In this document: positions 1 through 5,157 of the stretch, piece after piece
Layout: the number at the start of each line of letters is the position of its first letter
How positions within the stretch are numbered: the first letter of the stretch is position 1
From: Sulfuritalea sp.
Lineage (GTDB): Bacteria; Pseudomonadota; Gammaproteobacteria; Burkholderiales; Rhodocyclaceae
Length of the DNA: 7,794 bases
Direction: 5' to 3'
Assembly: GCA_026399445.1 (NCBI GenBank)
Contig: JAPLRA010000182.1
Span: 1 to 7,794 of the forward strand
Made by a program: the position numbers and the translations under genes
Notes under the pieces: model-generated
What the model saw: the letters and a program-made list of their open reading frames with translations, nothing else
What the model was told of the DNA's origin: nothing
Database searches by the model: none

Positions 1-801
1 ACGGCCGGCTTCATGTTCCAGAAGGGCGCGCTCGACTTCGCCGGCGGCACGGTGGTGCATATCAATGCCGCCATCGCCGGTCTGGTTGGCGCCTATCTGC
101 TGGGCAAGCGCGTCGGCTACGGCAAGGACTCGATGGCGCCGCACTCGCTGACCATGACCATGATGGGTGCTTCGCTGCTGTGGTTCGGCTGGTTCGGCTT
201 CAACGCCGGCTCGGCGCTCGAAGCCAACGGCACGGCGGCTTTGGCCTTCGTCAATACCTGGCTGGCCACAGCGATGGCGGCCACCTCGTGGATGGTGGCG
301 GAATGGATGGTCAAGGGCAAGCCCTCGATGCTGGGCGCAGCCTCCGGCGCAGTCGCCGGCCTGGTGGCGATCACTCCGGCGGCGGGCTTCGTCGGCGTGG
401 CCGGTGCGCTGGCCATCGGTCTCGCCGCCGGCGTGATCTGCCTGTGGGGTGTCAATGGCCTGAAGAAGCTGCTCGGCGCGGATGACTCGCTCGACGTGTT
501 CGGCGTGCATGGTGTCGGCGGTACGCTCGGTGCGCTGCTGACCGGCGTGTTCGCGGCGCCCAGCCTCGGCGGCACGGGCGTCTACGACTACGTGGCGAAC
601 AAGGTGGCCGACAACTACTCGATCATGGATCAGTTGATCGTACAGGCCACGGGCGTCGGCGTGACCCTGGTCTGGTCCGGTGTCGTTGCCTTCATCTGCT
701 ACAAGATCGTCGATATCTTCATCGGCCTGCGCGTACCGGAAGACGAAGAGCGCGAAGGTCTCGACATCACCTCGCACGGCGAATCGGCTTACCACAACTG
801 A
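1..801 (+). CDS. amtB: Ammonium transporter AmtB, 5'-truncated by window edge
   Basis: This is the C-terminal 266 residues of an Amt/MEP/Rh-family inner-membrane ammonium channel; the reading frame is open from base 1, so the start lies outside the window. Both pore 'twin histidines' are visible: one in GGTVVHINA (window residue 20) and one in FGVHGVGG (residue 170). They are 150 residues apart, as are H168 and H318 of E. coli AmtB. Other family marks are WFGWFGFNAGSAL (around residues 61-73) and several glycine/alanine-rich membrane helices. The cytoplasmic tail after the last helix (RVPEDEEREGLDITSHGE) is the region that meets the PII protein GlnK in characterised members. The gene ends in TGA and is followed by a terminator, so it is the last gene of its transcript. 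A 107-bp stretch (554-660) is repeated at 4911-5017. Confidence 0.97.
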   Translation, partial: TAGFMFQKGALDFAGGTVVHINAAIAGLVGAYLLGKRVGYGKDSMAPHSLTMTMMGASLLWFGWFGFNAGSALEANGTAALAFVNTWLATAMAATSWMVAEWMVKGKPSMLGAASGAVAGLVAITPAAGFVGVAGALAIGLAAGVICLWGVNGLKKLLGADDSLDVFGVHGVGGTLGALLTGVFAAPSLGGTGVYDYVANKVADNYSIMDQLIVQATGVGVTLVWSGVVAFICYKIVDIFIGLRVPEDEEREGLDITSHGESAYHN

Positions 802-810
802 TCTACCCCC

Positions 811-834
811 AGCCCCTTCCGCAAGGAGGGGGCT
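811..834 (+). other. Stem-loop with GCAA tetraloop after amtB
   Basis: AGCCCCTTCC (811-820) pairs with GGAGGGGGCT (825-834) over ten base pairs including one G-U, closed by a GCAA loop (GNRA type). It starts 9 nt after the amtB stop codon. No T-run follows, so it is unlikely to terminate transcription itself. A role as a 3'-end stabilising or Rho-blocking hairpin is inference. Confidence 0.5.
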
Positions 835-867
835 ACCGCGTGGCCTCCCTCCACTGCGGTCTTGATT

Positions 868-895
868 CGGGCGCCCTTGCGGCGCCCGATTTTTT
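868..895 (+). terminator. Rho-independent terminator of amtB
   Basis: A perfect 8-bp GC-rich stem, CGGGCGCC (868-875) with GGCGCCCG (881-888), has a 5-nt loop CTTGC and is followed by ATTTTTT (889-895). This is the standard intrinsic terminator layout in the amtB direction. Read on the minus strand the hairpin is not followed by a T-run, so it should not efficiently stop the convergent cytochrome operon ending at 921. Confidence 0.88.
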
Positions 896-920
896 GGGGA
901 ATTTGGCCAGCGCGGCGCGG

Positions 921-1673
921 TCAATCGTCATGGTCCTTGCGGCCGAGTTTTCCTTTGCGCTCGCCGTTCTTTTCGCCGCCACCCTTGATGTCGTGCTTGT
1001 CGGCGCTGCGGTGACACTCCACGCAATCGTCGAACTTGCTGATGCCTTCCTCGATGTGCTCGCGCCGGATGCTCGCCAGAGAGTGCTCGTGACAGCCGTA
1101 GCAGGTGTAGCGGCTGTAGTCATTGCGCACGTGGCAGGTGACGCAGCGGGTGGTGTGGTCCCGGTCGAGCACGAAGTACTTGTTGTGGTCGAAGGTCGCC
1201 GGCGTCCACTTGTCCTGGTTGTGGCACTGGCTGCAATTGCCGGTGATCTGCTGGTGCAGCGAATCGGTCGGCGACTTGTGGCAGTCCTGGCATTGGGCGC
1301 GGGCATCCTTCTGCAGCAGGGCGTGGTCGAAGCGCCCCTGCTGGCGGAAACGTTTCACGCCGGCGTGGTCGCTATGGCAGGCCACGCAATCCTGGCTGAT
1401 CAGCTTCTGGTGGAAGGGCGTCGAGGTCAGCGGCTTGACGACCGGCTGGCCTGTCGTCGTCAGGCGGCCCACGTCCGCCGGCTTGTGGCAGGTGACGCAG
1501 CGCGGCGACGATGCGCCGGTGAACGACGCATGGCAGGCAAAGCAGTCCGCTTCGAGCTTCTGGTGGCCGGGAATCAGCTTGCCCGGCCCCACCATCAGAT
1601 GCGGAAAGACAAAGGCCAAGACCGCCAGCACGATCAGGTTGCCGGTGATGACGAACTTGATGGTGCGGCTCAT
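921..1673 (-). CDS. Membrane-anchored octaheme c-type cytochrome
   Basis: The 250-residue protein carries eight CXXCH heme-c attachment motifs, at residues 44-48, 59-63, 96-100, 128-132, 147-151, 177-181, 191-195 and 217-221. Many further histidines (H37, H88, H103, H117, H163, H173, H206) could serve as distal ligands. A hydrophobic helix at about residues 6-24 with no clear cleavage site suggests an N-terminal anchor with the heme domain in the periplasm. The spacing, such as FDHNKYFVLDRDHTTRCVTCH-type segments, recalls class III/cytochrome c7-like 'cytochrome c3 family' proteins. Beyond the anchor I see no close match to NapC/NrfH, and no hydroxylamine-oxidoreductase features. The start is chosen at the ATG overlapping the upstream TGA (ATGA), with GGAG 6 nt before it (1680-1683); the frame stays open to 1946 but that part overlaps the cytochrome b gene. 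The C-terminus is charged and ends in KDHDD. It is the last gene of the operon and the likely exit or entry point for electrons in the periplasm. Substrate unknown. Confidence 0.93.
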   Translation of the reverse strand: MSRTIKFVITGNLIVLAVLAFVFPHLMVGPGKLIPGHQKLEADCFACHASFTGASSPRCVTCHKPADVGRLTTTGQPVVKPLTSTPFHQKLISQDCVACHSDHAGVKRFRQQGRFDHALLQKDARAQCQDCHKSPTDSLHQQITGNCSQCHNQDKWTPATFDHNKYFVLDRDHTTRCVTCHVRNDYSRYTCYGCHEHSLASIRREHIEEGISKFDDCVECHRSADKHDIKGGGEKNGERKGKLGRKDHDD

Positions 1674-2248
1674 GACCAGCTCCAGAACAGGAAGATGCTG
1701 ATGATGTGACCGAGCGCCAGGACGGCGAAGACGATGAAAATCGGGATATGCACCTTGCGCCACTTCGCCATGGTGTCGAAGGTCACGGCATCCCAGAACA
1801 CTGCCTGTTCGACTTCCGGCTTCGACAGGCCCCGCAACTGGAAGGAATCGCGTTTGCCCTGCACATAGAGGCGTGAGCGGTTGAGCAGCAGCTTGCCGAT
1901 CATGCCGCTGATCACATTCACGCCCATGGCCACGGTGGCCAGCCACGGCAGGATCGCATTGAAGTGTATGCCGGAGTGAATCAGCACCATCAGGGAACCG
2001 AGCCAGGCGCTGAACTCATGCAGGTTGAGCAGGGTCTTCGGATTTCCCGTGGTGATCATCTTGCGCTTGCGCAGCGAATAGACCATCGAGCCGATGATCA
2101 GGATGGTGCCCGGAATGCCGAGATACCGACCGACCCAGACCAGATCAAGCCGGTGCAGCAGGTAGTCGCCGGCGAGGGTGGCGGCGGCCAGCAGGCCGGC
2201 CAGCAGGGTGAAGGGCAGTACATGCCGATGCCAGAGCGAGAGCGCCAT
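1670..2248 (-). CDS. Five-helix b-type cytochrome, predicted bis-heme membrane subunit
   Basis: The 192-residue integral membrane protein has hydrophobic segments at about residues 10-28, 42-58, 76-97, 98-120 and 167-188. The third carries H77 and H91 and the fifth carries H167 and H181; both pairs are spaced HX13H. That is the ligand layout expected for two stacked b hemes held between two helices, as in bc1-type and ferric-reductase-type cytochromes b. No other domain is present. The gene sits between the flavin/iron-sulfur reductase and the octaheme cytochrome and overlaps the latter by 4 nt (ATGA), so it most likely relays electrons across the membrane between them. The ATG lies only 3 bp from the end of a miniature inserted element, and no strong ribosome-binding site remains directly upstream (only an AGG 6 nt away). 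The heme-binding assignment is inferred from histidine spacing. Confidence 0.88.
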   Translation of the reverse strand: MALSLWHRHVLPFTLLAGLLAAATLAGDYLLHRLDLVWVGRYLGIPGTILIIGSMVYSLRKRKMITTGNPKTLLNLHEFSAWLGSLMVLIHSGIHFNAILPWLATVAMGVNVISGMIGKLLLNRSRLYVQGKRDSFQLRGLSKPEVEQAVFWDAVTFDTMAKWRKVHIPIFIVFAVLALGHIISIFLFWSWS

Positions 2249-2251
2249 TTA

Positions 2252-2282
2252 GAGCCTATGTCAGTAGGAATCGTATCCCGCG
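2252..2282 (+). repeat. Left terminal inverted repeat of the miniature element
   Basis: This 31-bp end matches the reverse complement of 2489-2519 at 29 of 31 positions; the two differences are at 2268 (G against A) and 2276 (T against C). Its outer tip supplies the sequence just upstream of the cytochrome b ATG. Confidence 0.85.
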
Positions 2283-2488
2283 CCGGCTGGCGTTGGGATG
2301 CGATGCGAGGCGGAGGGAGTGCCGCATGGCACATGCCATGCAAGCGATCGACAACGTGGCAGCGCGCCCAACGCCAGCCGGCCCTTCGGGTTGAGACCAG
2401 GATCGGCGTCTGCGGCGTTGCAGAGCTTGCCAATGGAACAACCATTGGCTGCGCACTGCGCCTTGCATCCATCCGATCGTGGTCTCAA

Positions 2489-2519
2489 CGCGGGGTACGA
2501 TTTCTACTGACATAGGCTC
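2489..2519 (-). repeat. Right terminal inverted repeat of the miniature element
   Basis: Partner of the 2252-2282 repeat, abutting the reductase stop codon. Read on the minus strand (the operon sense) it is the 5' end of the element. Confidence 0.85.
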
Positions 2520-3788
2520 TTAAGCCTCCAGGGTCACGTTGGTTTTCGGCGTGCAGACGCAGAGCAGGCAACTGCCGGGCTCGGGATCGAAGTCCGGCGC
2601 CTGGCTGTAACTTACTTCGCCTGCCGCTATGGTCGTCTGGCAGCTGCCGCAGCCACCGGCGCGGCAGCCGGAATTGACGGCAATGCCGTTGGCCTCAGCG
2701 AAGTCGAGCAGGCTGGCGGAACCCGGCTGCCAGTTGAGCTCCTTGCCCGACTTGGCAAAACTCACCACGACCCCCGCTGCGCCGGACGCGGCGGATGCCG
2801 TTACCTGCGCGGCACTGCGGCGTTTGATGGAGGCCGGACCGAAGGCCTCGAAATGTATGCGTGAATCCGGCACGCCCCAATCCTCCAGTGCCGGCACCAG
2901 TCCCTCCATCATCGGCGTCGGGCCGCAGATATAGAAATGATAGGGCTTCAGCGGTAGTTGCATCCGCAGCACATGGACATCGACGCGGCTGCGATGCTGG
3001 TAGTCGCGCACAGCCACGTCCTCGGGCAGCGGATTGCTGAAGCAGACCCGCAGATGGAAGTTCGGATGTGCTGCGGCGAGGGATTCGAGCCTGGATTTCA
3101 GGATCATTTCACGGCCGTTGCGCACGCCGTAGAACAGCCATGCTTCGCGCCCGGGCTGTTCCGCCAGGACCCATTCGAGCATGCTCAGCATGGGCGTGAT
3201 GCCTATGCCGCCGCCGATCAGCACCACCGGGGCCTCGCTGCGGTCGATATGGAAGTGCCCTGACGGCGCGCGAACCTGCAGCAGGCCGCCGACCTCCAGT
3301 TGGTCATGGAAGTAGCCGGAAGAGCGGCCCGGGGGAACATCGCAAGCCGGCGGTGGTGAAGCCCTCTTGATCGACACGCGATAGCCGTCGGCGCGGGGCG
3401 CGTCCGACAGTGAATAGCAGCGGATGATCTGCTCGGTGCCGCCTGTGGTGGTCGGGACATCAAGGCGGAAAGTCAGAAATTGTCCGGGCAGGAAGTGCGG
3501 CAACGCCCTGCCGTCCTCCGGCGCGAGATAGAAAGAGCAGATCGAATGGGCGACATCCTCGACCACCCGGCGTGCGACGCGGAAAGTCCTGTATCCCTGC
3601 CAGGCGGCGACAGCGGGCGCCTCGTCCTCAGGCGGCGCAGTAACGGTCGCCGGCAGGTCCAGGGCTGCGGCACGACCCTGCAGGTTCTGGTAGTCGAGCC
3701 AATGACGCCAGAAGACGATGACGAGGTAGGTCGCCACTTGCAGGAAAATGCCGCCGGCAATCCACAGCAGCAGGGAGAGGGATGTCAT
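2520..3788 (-). CDS. Membrane-anchored FAD/NAD(P)-binding reductase with C-terminal [2Fe-2S] ferredoxin domain
   Basis: The 422-residue protein has a ferredoxin-NADP-reductase-type core fused to a plant-type ferredoxin. An N-terminal hydrophobic helix (about residues 5-26) anchors it. The FAD-binding barrel follows, with the flavin motif RCYSLS at residues 123-128, then the nucleotide-binding domain with GGGIGITPM (192-200) and CGPTPMM (288-294). The C-terminal domain carries the cluster ligands C375, C380 and C383 (CX4CX2C), with C410 in CLLCVCTP as the likely fourth; C407 and C412 are extra cysteines nearby. The family moves electrons between NAD(P)H and a ferredoxin-type cluster. Here the membrane anchor and the cytochrome genes after it suggest the partner is the bis-heme cytochrome b. 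The start is the ATG that overlaps the regulator's TGA (ATGA); the frame is open to 4280 but that part is antisense-like sequence inside the regulator gene. The last codons contain GGAGG, which would have served as ribosome-binding site for the next gene before the element inserted. The physiological direction of electron flow is unknown. Confidence 0.93.
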   Translation of the reverse strand: MTSLSLLLWIAGGIFLQVATYLVIVFWRHWLDYQNLQGRAAALDLPATVTAPPEDEAPAVAAWQGYRTFRVARRVVEDVAHSICSFYLAPEDGRALPHFLPGQFLTFRLDVPTTTGGTEQIIRCYSLSDAPRADGYRVSIKRASPPPACDVPPGRSSGYFHDQLEVGGLLQVRAPSGHFHIDRSEAPVVLIGGGIGITPMLSMLEWVLAEQPGREAWLFYGVRNGREMILKSRLESLAAAHPNFHLRVCFSNPLPEDVAVRDYQHRSRVDVHVLRMQLPLKPYHFYICGPTPMMEGLVPALEDWGVPDSRIHFEAFGPASIKRRSAAQVTASAASGAAGVVVSFAKSGKELNWQPGSASLLDFAEANGIAVNSGCRAGGCGSCQTTIAAGEVSYSQAPDFDPEPGSCLLCVCTPKTNVTLEA

Positions 3789-4357
3789 GGTGCGGCGGCC
3801 CCCGGGAAGCTGACCGCATAGCCGCGCGTTGCGCGCACGCCGTCGATTGAAATCGCGGCGAGCACACCGGAACGCTCGAGGCCCTTGATCACGCGCGAGA
3901 TGGTTTCGAAGCGCAGGTTTGTGATGTCGGCAATGTCCCCGCGGGCCGGCAACACGACGCGGCCGGCCTGGTCGGCCAGCAGGCGCAGTAGCCCGATGAC
4001 GCGGTCGATGGCTTGTCCTCCGCGCAGGGCGACAATGTCGGCGGCTCGCCGCTGCGCTGTTGCCAGTGACTTGAGCAGCGATTCCCCGGCCACGGCGCCC
4101 GGGCCTTCCGGCCAGGGGCTCAGTTCGCATTGCGTCAGGGCGGTCGCGCTGAAGGCATAGCTGCCTGACAACATCGCTTCGCAGCCGAGGATGTCGCCCG
4201 AAATGGCCAAGCTGGCGAATGCCGCGTGGCCGGCCGGCGTGATGCTGTCCAACCGCACGACACCGCGCCGCACCCGCCATCCGGGGCCATCCCCACCGGC
4301 TTGAAAAATGCGGTCCCCCGGCCCGACGGTGATTGCGCGCCGCTCAGTCGTCGTCAT
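3785..4357 (-). CDS. Crp/Fnr-family transcriptional regulator, short form without FNR cysteines
   Basis: The 190-residue protein has a reduced cyclic-nucleotide-binding-type barrel (about residues 10-85), a dimerisation helix (about 92-130) and a winged helix-turn-helix. The DNA-binding segment ARGDIADITNLRFETISR (residues 138-155) is followed by VIKGLERSGVL. The recognition helix reads ETISR, so glutamate, serine and arginine occupy the positions that in FNR/DNR proteins read TTGAT-type half-sites. The only cysteines are C59 and C77, so the N-terminal four-cysteine iron-sulfur cluster of classical FNR is absent and the sensed signal is not evident. It is shorter than the usual 220-250 residues, mainly at the N-terminus. 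The start at 4357 is preferred because AGGAAG (4365-4370) lies 7 nt before it; an in-frame ATG at 4363 would be too close. It overlaps the small secreted-protein gene by 14 nt and the reductase gene by 4 nt. Control of its own operon is likely by position only. Confidence 0.9.
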   Translation of the reverse strand: MTTTERRAITVGPGDRIFQAGGDGPGWRVRRGVVRLDSITPAGHAAFASLAISGDILGCEAMLSGSYAFSATALTQCELSPWPEGPGAVAGESLLKSLATAQRRAADIVALRGGQAIDRVIGLLRLLADQAGRVVLPARGDIADITNLRFETISRVIKGLERSGVLAAISIDGVRATRGYAVSFPGAAAP

Positions 4358-4622
4358 GATCATGCTTCCTTTGTGTTCGAGCGTCCTTTCGGGGAAGCGG
4401 CTTGTCGCCGTAGGCGGCCCGATACACTTCCGCGGCCGAGAAGCGGCACTCCGGCCGCGACCCCAGTTTTTGCAGGAGTTCGGTATCGGGCTTGGGCAGG
4501 ATGCCGGTCTGGGCCTGGATCTGTTCCCGGAGTTGCTGGCATGACGGTGCGCCGGCTGCGTTCGCATTCGCACCAAAGGCAACAAGGCCGAGGAGTCCGG
4601 CGAGGGGCAGGGACCTGAACAT
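4344..4622 (-). CDS. Small secreted two-cysteine protein of unknown function
   Basis: The 92-residue product starts with a signal peptide (hydrophobic core about residues 5-17, then AxA-type cleavage options at ANA, residues 18-22), leaving a mature protein of about 70 residues in the periplasm. The mature part has two cysteines, C28 and C59, which could form a disulfide. It has a PDTELLQKLGSRPECRF stretch and an acidic/histidine-rich tail, KHDHDDD, that might bind metal. An AAAGGA sequence 6 nt before the ATG supports the start. The last 14 nt overlap the start of the regulator gene, so the two are probably translationally coupled and this is the first gene of the operon. I do not recognise the family. 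A role tied to the periplasmic cytochrome is suggested only by neighbourhood. Confidence 0.75.
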   Translation of the reverse strand: MFRSLPLAGLLGLVAFGANANAAGAPSCQQLREQIQAQTGILPKPDTELLQKLGSRPECRFSAAEVYRAAYGDKPLPRKDARTQRKHDHDDD

Positions 4623-4910
4623 TCCGCATCCTTTCGTTTTCGTAATGGCGGGAATCGGCGGCCGGCGAGGGTGCCACGCCGCTTTCTTGATGAAGGATTC
4701 TGTGCGGCGATTGTTAACGCTCCCTTAAGCGCAAGAAATCCATGGTGGCAGCCATGCAGATTGCTACTGGTACGGCCATCCGTCTGTGCGGCACCGTACC
4801 GCCAGCGCCGACTTTTGCGGCCGGATGCCGCACGCATCCTGGTGTTCCAGCTCGCCGGCGGGTTTGACTTGCGGCACTCTCCGGGCTTGACCGCGCGCCA
4901 CCATCCTTAA

Positions 4911-5026
4911 CGGCGCCCAGCCTGGGCGGCACGGGCATCTACGACTACGTGGCGAACAAGGTGGCCGACAACTACTCGATCATGGATCAACTGATCGTTC
5001 AGGCCACTGGCATCGGCGGGAACCTG
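4911..5026 (+). pseudogene. amtB fragment (remnant of a second ammonium transporter gene)
   Basis: Positions 4911-5017 match amtB 554-660 at 100 of 107 bases, including an unbroken 52-bp run. Weaker similarity continues to about 5026. In the amtB frame it encodes APSLGGTGIYDYVANK and onward to QATGIGG, with no stop inside. Five of the seven differences are silent (two fall in adjacent codons) and the other two are valine-to-isoleucine. That pattern looks like a diverged, once-functional paralogue rather than random decay of a recent copy. The frame has a stop 43 nt upstream of the matching part (TGA 4865-4867), no start codon with a ribosome-binding site, and leaves the amtB sequence after about 5026 before a TAA at 5081-5083. 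It is therefore a non-functional scrap. Confidence 0.9.
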
Positions 5027-5066
5027 CCGTTGCAACGACGCAGGCGGATGCGTTGTCTTGCCGCCG

Positions 5067-5096
5067 TTCCGGGAGTAGAGTAACTAAAGTTATACA
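5067..5096 (+). promoter_or_regulatory. Possible sigma70-like promoter of the binding-protein gene
   Basis: TATACA (5091-5096) is a fair -10 box in the only AT-rich patch of the region. A weak TTCCGG (5067-5072) lies 18 bp upstream as a possible -35. It falls about 60 bp before the proposed start codon. The -35 match is poor, so this is tentative. Confidence 0.25.
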
Positions 5097-5148
5097 AGAG
5101 CAAGGCCAAGAACAGGTCCGGGTGAGTAGAGGATCGAGGCCATTGCCC

Positions 5149-5155
5149 GAGGAGG
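5149..5155 (+). promoter_or_regulatory. Strong Shine-Dalgarno sequence with awkward spacing
   Basis: GAGGAGG is a near-perfect anti-16S match but lies 2 nt before ATG 5158 and 11 nt before ATG 5167, both in the same frame. It argues that translation begins upstream of the lipoprotein signal at 5242, giving an unusual 25-28-residue N-terminal extension. Confidence 0.55.
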
Positions 5156-5157
5156 AT

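Larger units (their letters stand above)
2252..2519. mobile_element. Non-coding palindromic miniature element (MITE-like), 268 bp
   Basis: The outer 31 bp are inverted repeats (2252-2282 and 2489-2519) matching at 29 positions; both ends begin GAGCCTATGTCAGTAG. Inside are two more long inverted repeats. One is a perfect 16-bp arm, 2282-2297 with 2367-2382; the other is a 20-bp arm with two mismatches, 2387-2406 with 2473-2492. Each arm has its own inner hairpin (2324-2341 and 2429-2449). The element is flanked by TTA duplications. Several short open frames cross it, but they are by-products of the symmetry and none resembles a transposase. It would therefore depend on a transposase supplied elsewhere, a miniature inverted-repeat transposable element by definition. 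It has inserted exactly between the stop codon of the reductase and the start codon of cytochrome b. Confidence 0.85.
2249..2522. repeat. 3-bp target site duplication (TTA) flanking the miniature element
   Basis: TTA at 2249-2251 and TTA at 2520-2522 directly flank the 268-bp inverted-repeat element. On the minus strand each copy reads TAA, and the 2520-2522 copy is the stop codon of the reductase gene. A TTA duplication next to ends starting GAGCC resembles the TNA duplications I associate with the IS1031-like branch of the IS5 family. The family link is from memory. Confidence 0.7.
4623..5157. other. Intergenic region between divergent transcription units
   Basis: This 535-bp gap separates the minus-strand redox operon from the plus-strand binding-protein/sensor pair and should hold both promoters. 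Its right half contains the amtB remnant (4911-5026). From 4623 to 4910 I find no credible gene: the open frames there are short, arginine/alanine-rich in composition and lack ribosome-binding sites. The stretch around 4705-4740 is locally AT-richer and may belong to the operon promoter, but I could not place convincing -35/-10 boxes. Confidence 0.6.

Noticed and set aside
628..639. GATCAGTTGATC in amtB and its exact reverse complement GATCAACTGATC in the scar as paired regulatory sites
   Set aside because: Both are coding positions of the repeated segment; two silent substitutions in a near-palindrome explain the relation.
811..834. First hairpin after amtB as a terminator
   Set aside because: No T-run on either strand; the hairpin at 868-888 with six T's is the better terminator.
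840..1709. Long plus-strand open frames (289 and 192 residues) opposite the octaheme gene
   Set aside because: They are antisense to a gene with eight CXXCH motifs, have no recognisable domain and sit after the amtB terminator; high GC makes such shadows common.
1674..1946. N-terminal extension of the octaheme frame to give 341 residues
   Set aside because: The extension lies out of frame inside the cytochrome b gene, has no membrane or heme motifs and ignores the ATGA start with a good GGAG site at 1673.
2256..2513. Short minus- and plus-strand open frames within the miniature element
   Set aside because: They mirror each other across the inverted repeats and show no DDE transposase or other motif.
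3789..4280. N-terminal extension of the reductase frame to give 586 residues
   Set aside because: It is an arginine/alanine-rich shadow of the regulator gene in another frame; the reductase homology and anchor helix begin at 3788.
4687..4700. TTGAT at 4687-4691 as an FNR-type operator for the operon
   Set aside because: Only one half-site matches; the partner half (GATTC after 4 nt) does not resemble ATCAA, so a chance hit is likely.
5053..5157. TTG start giving a 397-residue binding protein
   Set aside because: Poor start codon and no ribosome-binding site; the extra segment overlaps the amtB scar's out-of-frame tail and pushes the signal sequence about 80 residues in.
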